Source: Ophiodon elongatus
Lineage: Eukaryota > Chordata > Actinopteri > Perciformes > Hexagrammidae
Direction: 5' to 3'
NCBI GenBank assembly: GCA_016806645.1
Contig: JACSYO010000686.1
Coordinates: 373,501 to 437,500 of the forward strand
Length of the DNA: 64,000 nt
This document shows, piece after piece, positions 1 to 10,748 of this stretch (positions are counted from its first letter, which is position 1; each line of letters opens with the position of its first letter). The position numbers and the translations under genes are program-made. The notes beneath the pieces are model-generated. The model made no database searches, was not told the DNA's origin, and saw only the letters and a program-made list of their open reading frames with translations.

Positions 1-75
1 TGGTAATGTAAGTCGTAAGTGTTGTTGGTAACGTGAGTCATTAGTGTTGTTGATAACCTAAGTCATTAGTGCTGA
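1..75. repeat. 25-bp minisatellite, three copies, at window edge
   Basis: Three tandem 25-base units start at 1, 26 and 51, each of the form TGGTAAnnTnAGTC followed by nTnAGTGnTG. The copies differ at a few bases. The array probably continues to the left of the window. No coding potential. Confidence 0.75.
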
Positions 76-205
76 CCAAGAGTCGGTATTTGTCCTGTTG
101 GGAGTGAGAATGTGTTGAACAATCATACATTTTCAGTTGAGATGCAAACACTTTTTTTCAAATTTACTGTACATGCAAATAAGCAAATTTGCATATAATT
201 TATGT

Positions 206-560
206 GGTGTGTAACGGGGTAAGGTAGGACCCAAGAGCAGTATGACGGACACCGTGAATCGTGGAAGAAGGCTTTATTTCTATACAGAACAACAATACAA
301 CGACAGTCCGGGGTCAGCTTACGGGGAAAGACCCGCTCAGGGAAACACCAAGCCGTCAAGGGAAAAGGCAGACAGAGACCGAAGGGAGCTGAGGCTAATA
401 TCGTGGTCGGGGACAGAAGGCTAGTGAGGTTTACCGAGGCAGAGGCAAGACGGGGAGTCCAAAAGCAGGGTCGGCAACGGGAAAACAGTCTATCGGTATT
501 TTGCTGGAGGGTCTGGCATGAATGCGGAGAACATTCTGGCAGTGAATGTGTGTGAAGCTG
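206..560 (-). repeat. LTR-like repeat, probably gypsy type
   Basis: The stretch opens with a TAGGACCCAAGAGCAG block followed by TTTATT (AATAAA on the minus strand). This order resembles the reverse complement of the end of the gypsy LTR at 8100-8640. Terminal inverted repeats and a target duplication were not resolved, so the boundaries are approximate. Open frames here are short and look fortuitous. Confidence 0.35.
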
Positions 561-614
561 TGACTTAGATACTGAAGGAAGTGGGTGCAGTAGGGTGGGC
601 AGGTGAGTATGATT

Positions 615-797
615 GAGCTGACGAGGTGGGTGTGACTAGCAGATGAACAGAATGAGCTGATGAGGTGGGTGTGACTAGCAGGTGAACAGAATAAGCTGAT
701 GAGGTGGGTGTGACTAGCAGATGAACAGAATGAGCTGATGAGGTGGGTGTGACTAGCAGGTGAACAGAATAAGCTGATGAGGTGGGTGTGAGAGACA
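615..797. repeat. 39-bp tandem repeat, 4.7 copies
   Basis: Units start at 615, 654, 693, 732 and 771 (partial). Each contains GAGGTGGGTGTGACTAGCAG followed by ATGAACAGAAT. Alternate units share variants (GATGAACAGAATG versus GGTGAACAGAATA), so the higher-order period is 78 bases. Because 39 is divisible by three, the minus strand reads as an open 13-residue peptide repeat; I consider that frame accidental. Confidence 0.9.
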
Positions 798-835
798 GAG
801 TGGCAGGAGAGGAAAGGAAGCTGAACTGTGACATG

Positions 836-1098
836 GGGTGCATCTCAAGTCTCTTAATTGCATCCCCGTTTCCCTCACTTGCGTCTTAGTCCCGCCCACC
901 AGGGATGCACGGAGAGACGGAAGGAAACCATGCAGGGATAGAGGAAACGAGGAAACGAGGAAATATGTTTTAAGAGAAATGAGACGTCCTTTCCTCGAAA
1001 GCGTCACATGAAGCGACGTCTGTTTCTGATGACGCAGGTCGGCGGCCACTGATCACAGCTGGATCAGCTGTGAGTCGCTTTAACAACTGGAGAGACAT
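836..1098 (+). mobile_element. DNA transposon, left part (terminal inverted repeat)
   Basis: The left end GGGTGCATCTCAAGTCTCTT has an inverted partner at 5011-5035, about 25 bases with two mismatches. The body matches the second copy at 47056 onwards, including ACATGAAGCGACGTCTGTTT and the AGCTGGAGAGAC block. Collinearity with that copy stops at about 1098 and resumes at 4293, showing that a LINE interrupts this copy. No transposase frame is visible, so it is non-autonomous. No clear target duplication was found and the superfamily is unassigned. Confidence 0.75.
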
Positions 1099-1164
1099 TT
1101 AATCCAGTGGACTGTCGGTAAAGATTTGGAATGTATAGGTTTACATATCATTTTATGACCACAA

Positions 1165-2184
1165 ATGTCTTTCTCACTTATTGTAATTTATCGGCCTCCC
1201 TCTTCCAATAGTAGTTTCTATGAGGAATTTGAGAAACTATTAAAAGAATGTAATTTCAGTAAAGAGGTAATTATCGTGGGTGATTTTAACATCAATTGGG
1301 AGGACAAATCAGCCAGAAAGAATCTAAAACTGATAATTGATGACTTTGACCTTGTGCAGTTGATCAGTGGGCCCACAAGATGAACCAATTCCTCCAGGAC
1401 CCAAATTGATTTAATATTTAATAATAGGCCTGAGAGAGTTCTAAAATCTCTCAATATGGTAACTGGTCTTTCTGACCACAATCTGACTAATGTAGCCAGG
1501 AAACTAACCAGCAAGCGTTTTAGGCCTTCTGTCAAGGATGATGACTCTTTTGGAATCCCCAAAAACAACCAAGAAAACTTTAAACACACTGTTCAACTAA
1601 TTGACTGGGATGAACTACTGTTGGGAATAGACACTGAGGAAGACAGTCAAAAATTCTCAGATAAATTGGAGAACATTATCAAGGATTTTAGTCACAAATT
1701 TAGGCACAAAAATATCAAACACACTGTTTCTTGGATAAATGATGATATCTTAAAATTAATGAAAGAACGGGATTGTGTCTTAAAAACTGCAATTAAAAAT
1801 AAATCGAGCCATGACAGACAACATTTTGCTATGCTGAGGAACAAAGTGGTAAAGAAATTAAGAAAAGCTAAGGCAGATTTTTTCCTGACTATAATAGAAA
1901 AGGCAAGAGGTAAAACTAAAATGATCTGGGATCAGTTACACAAGCTAACAAGACATTTCAACAACGTAAGGAAGCTGCAGGAACTTAACATAAATGGAAA
2001 ACTGTCAAATAATCCAGCTGAAGTAGCAAAAACTTTCAATCACTATTTCATTGATTCTGTAGCTACCATTGCTAAATGTTTCTCCCCTGATAATACACGT
2101 CTGTACAGTAAATTCATTGTAGCCGACCTTCAGCATAAGAAATGTCACTCAATCAGAGGTCACGAGAATAATCAGTTCTCTTAA
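1165..2184 (+). pseudogene. LINE endonuclease C-terminal half and linker, with in-frame stop
   Basis: The frame shows VIYRPP, then VGDFNINW (the GDFN motif of APE-type endonucleases) and, after an in-frame TGA at 1381-1383, a TxIDLI-type block and GLSDHN, whose His is the family's C-terminal catalytic residue. The same frame continues from 1384 to 2184 through a lysine-rich linker. Around 2150 the homology moves to another frame that leads into the reverse transcriptase. One nonsense and one frameshift mutation therefore disable this copy. Confidence 0.8.
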
Positions 2185-2212
2185 ACCATCCAAAACAAAA
2201 GATATATTTGGT

Positions 2213-3688
2213 ATGGATGCAGTTATGCTCAAAGAACTTAGCAACACACTAACAGATCCCATCAGCAAAATCATCAACCTCTCATTCTCACAGAGCATAT
2301 TTCCCAGTGTTTGGAAGTCGGCTGCTGTTGTTCCAGTATTTAAAAATGGAGATTCCCTTTCTACCTCTAGTTACAGACCCATCAGTATCCTGCCAACAGT
2401 ATCAAAGCTTGCAGAGAAGTTGGTAGCTGAGCAAATTATGTGCCATTTGAATAACAGCCCTTTTGCCCTTCATCCAATGCAATTCGGCTTCAGAGCCAAT
2501 TATTCTACTGAGACAGCCACCTGTTTCCTCACAGAAAAAATCAAATTTCTATTGGACAAAGGGGGTGTTCTTGGAGTTGTATTTCTTGAACTCAAGAAGG
2601 CATTTGACACTGTTAATCATAGTGTTCTTTTGTCCAAGTTGCCCAGTTACAATTTCTCCTCAGGTACACTTAAATGGATTGAATCGTATTTGCAAAATAG
2701 ATTACAGTATGTCCAAATACAGAATTATCAATCTACTGCCCTCCATTTATCCACAGGCATCCCACAAGGATCTGTCTTGGGCCCATTGCTATTTTCTTTA
2801 TATATCAATGATCTGCCATCAGCATGTCCTGATACCAATATCCAAATGTATGCAGATGACACTGTAATATACTTGCATGGTAGCAAAATGGGACAAGTTG
2901 CAAATGAACTCACTGACTCCATGGTTCATGTAACTGCATGGTTAAAGCAATGCTGTTTACAACTCAATGTATCCAAAACAGTTTGTATGTTTTTTTCCAA
3001 AACAAACTCTGGTAGTGTAGAGTCGGATGTTTTTGTATCTGGGGAGAGGCTGCAGGTTGTACCTGAATACAAGTATCTTGGAGTAGTTTTTGATTCCAAA
3101 TTATCATTCAAATCTCAGGTGAAAAAGGTCTGTAATCGGGTCAGATTTAATCTATCAAACTTCAGGTTCACACGAAACTACATGTCAACAGAGGCAGCTA
3201 AGACATACATGCTTTCTATGGTTGTTTCCCATATCACTTACTGTTTAACAACCTGGTCACAGGCTAGCACCACTACTCTGAAGCCACTACAGTCATTGTA
3301 TAAACGTACACTCAAAATCCTTGATGAAAAATCTGTTCGCTCTCATCATTGCCCTATACTAACAAAATATAACTTGTTTAGTTGGGAGAACATGATTAAA
3401 TATGTGCATGTCTGTCTCATGTACAAGATTATACATGGCTTGACCTCTCCTGCGCTCAAACAATTTGTTAACACACGAACTACTGGATACCGGCTCACAA
3501 GAGGTGCAGCAAGAGGGGATTGTATTATCCCACTCAAGAAAAGTGCTTTCAGTCAGTCAGCTCTTTCTGTACAAGCTGCACTAGACTGGAACTCCATTCC
3601 AGGGACCATTAGAGAACTACAAACATACAGTTCATTTAAAGCTCAATTAAAGAAATGGTTAGTTAGTACCCAGCTCTGTCAGCACTAG
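2213..3688 (+). CDS. LINE reverse transcriptase (defective copy)
   Basis: A 491-codon open frame from the first Met; homology begins upstream, near 2150. Motifs in order: SYRPISILP (54-62), QFGFRANYSTE (90-100), motif A at 122-135, TGIPQGSVLGP (181-191), MYADD (212-216) and YKYLGVVFD after the palm. The C-terminal part carries the usual LINE carboxy domain (HCPILTKYNLFSWEN, then WNSIP). Motif A reads FLELKKAFD: Glu126 stands where the first catalytic Asp is expected, so the enzyme is probably inactive even though the frame is open. Confidence 0.9.
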   Translation: MDAVMLKELSNTLTDPISKIINLSFSQSIFPSVWKSAAVVPVFKNGDSLSTSSYRPISILPTVSKLAEKLVAEQIMCHLNNSPFALHPMQFGFRANYSTETATCFLTEKIKFLLDKGGVLGVVFLELKKAFDTVNHSVLLSKLPSYNFSSGTLKWIESYLQNRLQYVQIQNYQSTALHLSTGIPQGSVLGPLLFSLYINDLPSACPDTNIQMYADDTVIYLHGSKMGQVANELTDSMVHVTAWLKQCCLQLNVSKTVCMFFSKTNSGSVESDVFVSGERLQVVPEYKYLGVVFDSKLSFKSQVKKVCNRVRFNLSNFRFTRNYMSTEAAKTYMLSMVVSHITYCLTTWSQASTTTLKPLQSLYKRTLKILDEKSVRSHHCPILTKYNLFSWENMIKYVHVCLMYKIIHGLTSPALKQFVNTRTTGYRLTRGAARGDCIIPLKKSAFSQSALSVQAALDWNSIPGTIRELQTYSSFKAQLKKWLVSTQLCQH

Positions 3689-4291
3689 AACGTAACTGCT
3701 CCTTACTGTCCTCAATCTGTTCGTGTTGAACTTTCCCTCTGTCTGTTGGTTGTCAGCTGTCTGTCTGTCTTGACTTTGCCGGTCGACCATCATCTATCTG
3801 CATATCTTTTATTGTTGTTTAGCTGTGTCTGACTGATTTATATATTTCACATACTCTGCATGCTTTTATGTTCTGTGCCTCTGACATGGATGTTTTTTTT
3901 AGTGTCTAACAATGCAGCATAATCTTGTCTTTAGTCCATTCTAATTTTACATAGTATCCCTCATTTTATTTGCTTTGTGGTGTGTTGAATTTGTGAGCCT
4001 CTGTGTTGCATGTCTTGTTAGTACTTGACAATGTCTAAGAGTCTCCTGAATGATGATACTTTGTATATTAATATTCTCACTACATTCATTGTTTGTGCAC
4101 GCATTGTAAAGCGTCAATATTGTATAACCTTGTATATTTAATCTTATTTCTGTTTTTAGGTTTGTTTTGTAACATCTTCCTCTTGGGACTACAGATGAAA
4201 AATAGCCTCTTGGCTAACTCTGGCGCATTTACAGAAATGTTTTTATTAATGTGCATTGTCCCCTTATCAAATAAACCATTGTAAAAAAAAA

Positions 4292-5035
4292 CGGAGTTCG
4301 TGTCTGAACACATGATCAGTGTAGCGGACAGTTTTTAGCTCACATTCCAATAACAATCCACTTAAAATATTAATAAAAATGATCGTATGTTTTCAGTTAA
4401 TTTAATGGTGTTAAACTACTACTTGTACTAATAAAGAGTTATCACTAACAGAGTAGAGATGTTTTCTCTCTGTAGTCTGTTACCTGTTTAACAAACGGCA
4501 TTGAGTATTTATACACAGTGGTATTTATACTGTGTTCTGTGCCCTGCTTATATGCGCACATCCGATTTCTACCGGCGAAATGCGTTTGTTTTATTTATGA
4601 ATTATTTGCGTCTGTATGTTTTGCAATTATGGCGATCATGATTTCTCTTGAACACCGGAATTAATTTATTAGGCTCAATGTTTCAGGTTAAACTTAAATT
4701 ATATAACTCATAAAACCCAACACTCAGAAAACAAATCAAATATATAGAGTTTAATTTGTGATCGTCTTCACTCTGGTATGAAACTCCAGCGATCAGTCCG
4801 ACCAATCACATAACTGATGAACAGTTAGGGGGCGTGTCCAGCGTTAAAACACTTCCTGGAAGCCTGTTCTCTCGCTTCCTCACTCATGGCTCCTCCAAGA
4901 TGCCTCCTCGATCCTCGCTCCTCGCTCCTCAGAGCAGAAATAAGAGCTTTGGGACTACCAATATGGCGGTGCAGAACAACTTCCGATTCAGGCGAGGAGC
5001 GAGGAAACGACAATTAAGAGACTTGGGATGTACCC
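4292..5035 (+). mobile_element. DNA transposon, right part (terminal inverted repeat)
   Basis: The sequence resumes the transposon at GGAGTTCGTGTCTGAACACA, directly after the LINE A-run, and matches the uninterrupted copy at 47271 onwards (CTACCGGCG, ATGAATTATTTGCGTCTGTA). It ends at CTTGGGATGTACCC, the inverted partner of the left end at 836. The last 250 bases, including the right end, are missing from the second copy. No protein-coding signal. Confidence 0.75.
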
Positions 5036-6960
5036 AGAGTGTGAAAATGAGTACTTGTGACTTAAGTGATACTATTAGGACATTAATAACCTTGTCGTGA
5101 CATTTTTTTCATCAAAACTAAAACCAGTAAGAACCAGTTGAAAACCAGTTATTTCTGTAAATCAATGAATTCCAGTTGCTTCTACCATGTTGCTATTATT
5201 TTGTATTTGTTCGTTTTTTTTCTTTGACTCAGTGTGAATTATCACTGCTTGTAAAAGCAAAAACAACATCTTTAGAAAAATGAAAGACTTTCAAAAACTC
5301 TAACTGCATCAACAGCCGTTTCTATCTAAATACAGGGCTTAACGAATGAAGGTTTAGCAGTATGTTGGCTGTGAGGCCCGTCTCTGGCAGATGTCCTGGC
5401 ATACAACAGGGATGGACTTAAAGCTGTTGCAGTGGATTAGACCTCCCCCATCTGATCTGACTGAAGGATGGTTATATAATCACGGCTGAGGGGGTCTGTA
5501 GACCTTATGACACTGCAAACAGGCACATAAAAAAGGCTTCACTGTCTTCCCTGTGCTGTTGCTGTCTTGTTCTCTGGCACACAAATTCACACACATACAA
5601 AGACGCACACACAGAGTAGCCTTGTTTGTCCAAGTTGCTGGTTCTCTTATTATTTACAGAATCTACACGTCTCACTGAATTGCAGTATGATCATAATAAG
5701 CTGCATAACCCTGACACTGCCTCAACTCAGTTAGATATGGAAAATGTATTCAGTCTATAATCCCGGTTCATTTCTTGAGAGTAGGAAGACCATGCTATTG
5801 AAGTAGACGTTGGTTCTCCCAGCTATTAAAGCTTGGTCTACATCAACAATTTTCTTTTGCTTGCACTTTGTGGCAACCCTGTCGCCTAATAATTAAGTTT
5901 TCTAACATGAAACATATATGTTATTGTTTAGGATTCTATTGACATGAGAAAATGTGAGTACTAGTAAATTGTTGACTGACATATTTAGTTCCAATATCCA
6001 ATCTTGCAATACAATATTCACTTGTAGCAGATTAGATAGCAATAGACAGTGTGATGACTCTGGAAGCACTCGGTTAATGATGAGGAAAGATGGTGGTCTG
6101 GTTTAATACAGTATCATATATAGATATATACTTATCTTAACGTAGTACATTCAGCCTTTCAAAGTCCTTTTGTTGCATTAATCTAGCCACAGACAAAAAT
6201 AAACCAAATACATAATTGGGAAAATAATTCAGTAGATAAAATGTACTTGTTCACTTTAAATGTGAAGCAGCAGAACATGTTCCGTTTGCCTCACAACGTT
6301 GTCATTGGGTGGTAAACAACATTCATTCAGGAAGCAGTGCGTCCTTTATGGAGTGAAGGGGGTGATGGACATTGGGTGCTAAATGGAGATTGAATCCCGA
6401 CAGTCATTTTAGGTCTTTTTAAAAACAGTCATTATCTTTCACTAACTTTAAGCAGACAGTCTTTATGTGGAAATACTGAAGAAATAATTAATGAGTACAC
6501 ACTGGCATTGCCCTCCCCTCCCTCTTTCTCCTCAGGGACATGCTAATGGTCTTTGTCTCTTTGTGTGATTCCTCCCAGTATCCGTAATGGCCGCCTGTCA
6601 CAGCTGAACACCTCCTGCACTCACATCTGTTCGACACACACTCTTCTGTGTCTTTCATAATCCCAAAGGAAAATTACTGAATATTATATGTATGAATTGA
6701 AAGTATACATTGTAGTATTTGTCTTAAATTGTGTTTGATTCATAAATGTAGATATAAAGTCATGGCTATTTATCATAATGAACGAGGCAAAAAATGGATT
6801 GTGGACAGGGAAACACCAAGCTCTAACTCCAGTTACAAATGTCGATCCTTTTACCCTGCATAAACACAATACCTCCTAATCCAGAATCCAGATGTACGTA
6901 GTCATCGGATGCATTATGTATGGATGCTAATGTATTAAAAAAAAGGTATACAAATGCATT
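5036..6960. other. Non-coding stretch without recognised element
   Basis: About 1.9 kb with no convincing frame. A CA-rich patch lies near 5577-5618. The sequence is AT-rich with scattered short homopolymers. Blocks around 5340-5530 and 6500-6620 are less AT-rich and look less decayed than the rest; they could be conserved non-coding DNA, but I cannot test this. Confidence 0.5.
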
Positions 6961-7165
6961 ATAGCAGTGTTTTTCAACCTTTTTTGAGCCGCGGCACATT
7001 TTTTACAAAAAGAAAATCCCGCGGCACACCAACCAAAAAAGTTACAAAATGCATCTCGTTCACAATGGCTTTGCAGGCAGGTAGTATTAATGTTTCTGCC
7101 ACAGTGTGTGGGCTTTTTGATTTGGCCACTGTGGTATTTGTTATAAATATATGTTGGTACATTGA
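6961..7165 (+). mobile_element. hAT-like terminal fragment
   Basis: It begins with CAGTGTTTTTCAACC, which resembles the terminal inverted repeat of many hAT elements, followed by GAGCCGCGGCACA. Bases 7131-7162 match 43906-43937, inside the hAT element at 40776-44192, with one mismatch over 32 bases. No transposase remains. The element stops where the gypsy remnant begins. Confidence 0.45.
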
Positions 7166-7177
7166 TGTTCATGTATT

Positions 7178-7430
7178 TCTTCCGGTTAGAGGGAACCGGC
7201 CACTCGGAGACAGCTTTAACCTTCTCCGGGTCCTTGCGAATCTGACCCTCCTCAATGATGAAACCAAGGAACTGTACGGAGGTGACATGAAATTCACATT
7301 TCTCGGCCTTGATGAAGAGTTGGTTCTCCAGTAAGCGCTGAAGGACCTGACGGACATGGAGACAATGTTCCTGAAGGTTTGAGGAGTAGATAAGAATGTC
7401 GAGGTGAGATCGGTTCCGGAAGTTGGAGTG
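7178..7430 (-). pseudogene. gypsy reverse transcriptase palm fragment
   Basis: One minus-strand frame shows LDILIYSSNLQEH, corresponding to the end of the YLDDILI active-site motif with one Asp lost, then a KAEKCEFH block, FLGFIIEEG and a PEKVKAV..WP block. This is the standard Ty3/gypsy palm-to-thumb order. The N-terminal half of the RT is missing; the upstream sequence joins directly to the protease end. Confidence 0.85.
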
Positions 7431-7444
7431 CAGAGAGATGAGGT

Positions 7445-7980
7445 CTCCCGTGGAATAACGGACTTAAGGCACCTCGAGAGACACGTAAGCTCCAACCGAT
7501 GATTCTATTTCTGGCCCAGTCAATCTGTGGGTTGTGGTCCCAGAGCCAGGGATGACCCAGAACCAGAGGCGTCTGGGGCATTGGGTAGATGTAAAGATGG
7601 ATCTCGTGCCGGTGGTTTCCTGACACAAGCAGAGGAATAGGACAAGTCCGGTGAGTGATATTGGTCAAGGGGCTTCCATCCAGAGCGTTCGCCTGAAGAG
7701 GGCATTCCAACTCCTCCAAGGGAATCCTATGAGCGAGGGCTAAGGAAGAGTCCAAAAAGCTCTGTTCCGCTCTGGAGCCAATGAGCGCCAAGACCGGTAG
7801 AGGACCGGACGGCAGGCACAGCTTAGCTGAAAGTGTCAGACGGGGCTTGGGGCAGGAGAATCGGGTGGAGTCGCTCACCAGTACTCGCACTCCTACTGGC
7901 GAGCCCTCTCTTTTAGCTGCACTGGGCAGACAGGGATACGGTGACCCGACTCGCCGCAGTAGAGGCAGGCACCGGAACAA
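7445..7980 (-). pseudogene. gypsy retropepsin-like protease fragment
   Basis: The minus-strand frame contains ALIGSRAEQSFLD, aligning with the aspartic protease active site D[ST]GA. Both the catalytic Asp and the following Gly are replaced (Gly and Arg). It continues with PLVLGHPWLWDHNPQIDW, the conserved block that joins protease to RT in fish gypsy elements. The 228-codon frame runs past the homology into unrelated sequence. Confidence 0.8.
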
Positions 7981-8075
7981 ATTCGATTGCCTTGATCGTG
8001 CAGCAGGTGGTTTTGCTGTCCCAGAAGAACTCCTTGTCTTGCAGGAGTAGATCCTGCTGTAGCTGCTGGGTCCAT
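7890..8075 (-). pseudogene. gypsy gag: start and CCHC zinc knuckle joined by deletion
   Basis: A 60-codon minus-strand frame starts MDPAATAG, a typical gag start just inside the LTR, and ends with CLYCGESGHRIPVCP, a nucleic-acid-binding CX2CX4HX4C knuckle. A normal gag has several hundred residues in between, so most of the capsid region is deleted. The protease follows in a different, overlapping frame. Confidence 0.8.
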
Positions 8076-8099
8076 AATCTTGGTCAGTCCGTTCTGTTA

Positions 8100-8640
8100 G
8101 GGTGTGGTGTGTTCATGGACCCAGATGCAGACACAGGACAGCAGAGTTCCTTCTTAAACCCAGATTTATTCAAAGGCAGGAAAAACAGGAAACAACAAAG
8201 TCCAAGTTCTTAAGTGACCAGGCACCGACCGAAGCGTAAAGTCCACTTCTCGGTCTCTCTCCCCCGAATCCGGGAGAGAGCTCAGCTATCCCTCGAAGCG
8301 GCAGACTAAGCCGGCAGCAAAACAGTTACATCAAGCGGAGGCAAGTACACGCGCTCTGCTCGGATCCAAGCCGGAAAATGGCTCTGATGCGTCCGCGTCC
8401 GCGGCCGAGGCTGGCTGGCAGGCTGGATCGGCTGTGTGACACCCGAGGCGCGACACAGGCTCGTCATGGCTTCACAGCTGATCTCCGAGGAACGAACTGG
8501 AATACTTCTTCACACTGGTGAGACCCGAGGCTCAACACTGGACGGCAGGAAAGCAGGAAAAACGAACGGGTAGTTAGGGCCGGAAACTCGCAAGGTGAAA
8601 ACCGGACAACTCACGGGTCAGAATACCAGGTAGGTAAATG
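8100..8640 (-). repeat. gypsy LTR and leader (minus orientation)
   Basis: The region lies directly upstream of the gag start on the minus strand. It contains a GGACCCAGATGCAGACACAG block and TTTATT at 8165-8170 (AATAAA on the minus strand). The inner end is near 8108 (…CCTAACA on the minus strand). The outer end is uncertain. A second LTR for this copy was not found. Confidence 0.55.
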
Positions 8641-9914
8641 GACGGACTGACAACTGGGACGAGGATGACACTATTGTAGTGTGATCATCAAGATGTCAGG
8701 TCCCTCGCAACCACCATGTGGTGAGGGTCAAAGTGGCAGGTATCTCTGTAGGGCCTTGACATAGTTAACGGCAGGTTTAAAGGGCCTCTTTAGGGAAATT
8801 CACATAATCCTCAGCTCTTGGGTCTAGTGTGGTAGATTATGCAATTACTGACAGGAAACCCTCCAGTATCAGTGCATTCACTGTCAGACTTCAAGCTCCC
8901 CTTTCAGACCACAAGCACCTAAATGTGTTCTTTCAACTCTCAGGTCAAATGAGTGAAACAAAAAAGGAATCCAGTGAGCTGAATAAATGAAATCCTAGTC
9001 ACAGATGGGCTCCAGAGAGTGGAGAGAAATCCATCAGGCTTTGAACTCACCTGAATGGCATGTCCATACATTATAAACAAAAGCAGTATGTCCCTACCAG
9101 AGATGGTGCAAACAAACCATTGATGATATAAATAAGAAATTTCATAAGACAACTATTAAAGTTGTCCTTATAAAAAAAAAAAAAACAGCAGGCTGTTAAA
9201 AGGCAAAATGTTGACAAATGGTTTGATCAAGAATAAAAGTCCATCAGGAAAGACCTGAGAAATAAGAAAAACATCAGCATCCAAATAATCAGTCCTACGC
9301 ATCAGGTATAAGGACTTTTTCATTTTAATTGGCCAAGGAAAGCTTGTGGTCCAAACAATAAAATCAAAATCCTAAAAGTTGCTCAACATCGTCTGCAGTC
9401 AGGATGTTTTGCTTGTGCAAAAGGCTCATACGCCCTTTCATAAGAGTGGGGAAAACCGTCCTTAGTAACTACCGTGGTATCTGTGTCAATTATTCTGACT
9501 TTATTTTATGTGTATATAAATTACCTTAATGTTCAGTTCCTGACCCCTCGATAGAGAGGTGTGTCTACTGAACAAGGACTACAACAACAGCTGGACATAG
9601 TAGAACTGTTCTGTCAGAAATGAGCCCTGACAGTAAATATGAAGAAAACTAACACAATGGTTTATCAAAAATGCCCCAGATGTCAGGAGGGCAAATAAAG
9701 GTTTTCCATAAATAACCATACCATTGAACATTGTATGAGTTCTACCTACCTTGGTTGAAACATAACAGCATCGGGGAGTTTCAACATGGCAGTAAAAGCA
9801 CAACAAGAAAAAGCTCCAAGAGCACAAAATGCAATTCAAAGAACATTTTATAATTTCCAAATTGTGTCTAAAAATATTTGATAGTGTCATCCAGCCCATT
9901 TCTCTTTTATTTCA
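8641..9914. other. Non-coding stretch without recognised element
   Basis: No frame with recognisable domains. An A-run at 9172-9184 is the only low-complexity feature. The stretch is AT-rich and appears to be decayed spacer sequence. Confidence 0.5.
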
Positions 9915-10030
9915 CTTCAATTTCTATTCAATTTATTTTGTATAGCCGATAAGTCACAAATTTGCCTCAGAGGGCTTTACAATCTGTGCACATACGACAT
10001 CCTGTGTCCCGGGACCTCACATCGGTTCAG
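9915..10030 (-). mobile_element. L2 LINE 3' tail fragment
   Basis: The reverse complement matches the 3' end of the L2 copy at 31985-32073: GATGTCGTA, CAGATTG, AAGCCCTCTGAGGCAA, CGGCTATACAAA and ATAAATTGAATT. Only the last ~115 bases of the element are present, as expected for an extreme 5' truncation. It abuts another short repeat at about 10035. Confidence 0.75.
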
Positions 10031-10034
10031 GACA

Positions 10035-10200
10035 CCCACAAAAAAAATTCAGCAGATACATTTTACACGGAAAAACTCTTTTATAGTCTCTCGAACACTC
10101 AAAGCTCTTTAACTCTACACATCATTCACCCATTCATACACTGATGGAAGGAGCTACCATTCAAGGTTCCACCTGCCCATCAGGACTAACTAACTAATTC
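10035..10200 (+). repeat. Short interspersed repeat (CACTCAAAG / CCTGCCCATCAGGA family)
   Basis: The blocks CACTCAAAGCTCTTTAA, CATTCACCCATTCATACACT, GGAAGGAGCTACCAT and ACCTGCCCATCAGGACTAAC also occur in the same order at 27297-27440, and a shorter piece at 26955-27000. This matches a non-coding repeat that I remember as widespread in teleosts. Its class is not settled here. Confidence 0.65.
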
Positions 10201-10698
10201 ACACTGTCTTGCAGGCTTATTATTATTTTATTAATTATTGTTGCATATGTTGGTAGCATGAATGCCTACCTTAAATGCTATGTAATATTGAGAGAGTGTT
10301 AACAACCCCAACATTCTGGACTCACACTCTTCTTATCTATTCCATTACATGCCACTCGAGACATCTCTCCATCTGTCTCTTGCTCTATGTATCTCTTCTC
10401 TGTTCACCCAAATAACCTCTCTCCTCAATGTGTCTTCCTCCATCCACTCCTCCACGGTCTTTTGTCTCTGATTTCCTTTCTCTACAAAGGAGCTGCCCCT
10501 TTTTTATGGGTGTTGCCATGGTTGCAAAAGGGGTGTGTATGATCAGGTACTTAACCTTTTAATCCTCATCATATGGCAGCCATTAGCAAGTTAAGAAGCA
10601 ATAATTATCTTAGTATCTATGACATGCGGAACAGTGTTTTAACTTCATACATTTATAACAGTTACACACGGTGTTCCAAATAAACTGCTTTGTGGTTT

Positions 10699-10701
<3 letters not shown>

Positions 10702-10746
<45 letters not shown>
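10702..10746. repeat. (CA)n microsatellite
   Basis: About 22 uninterrupted CA dinucleotides. The open frame that runs through it is low-complexity and not a gene. Confidence 0.97.

Positions 10747-10748
<2 letters not shown>

Larger units (their letters stand above)
1099..4291 (+). mobile_element. 5'-truncated Jockey/L2-group LINE inserted in a DNA transposon
   Basis: This is a non-LTR retrotransposon copy, plus strand, about 3.2 kb. It holds the C-terminal half of an apurinic-type endonuclease, a linker, a reverse transcriptase and C-terminal domain, a roughly 600-base 3' UTR, AATAAA at 4269-4274 and an A-run at 4280-4289. The first half of the endonuclease is absent, as is usual for 5' truncation during target-primed reverse transcription. 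The flanks are two halves of one DNA transposon. No target-site duplication is obvious. The clade call (L2/CR1/Rex1 neighbourhood) rests on domain order and motifs only. Confidence 0.85.
7178..8110 (-). mobile_element. Ty3/gypsy remnant: gag zinc knuckle, protease, part of RT
   Basis: Read on the minus strand from 8110 to 7178 the order is start of gag, CCHC knuckle, retropepsin-like protease and then a piece of the reverse transcriptase palm. Most of gag and the N-terminal half of the RT are deleted. The LTR lies immediately upstream at 8100-8640. The separate parts are described below. The copy is clearly inactive. Confidence 0.85.

Noticed and set aside
565..843. 92-codon minus-strand open frame with 13-residue repeats
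   Set aside because: Direct translation of the 39-bp minisatellite.
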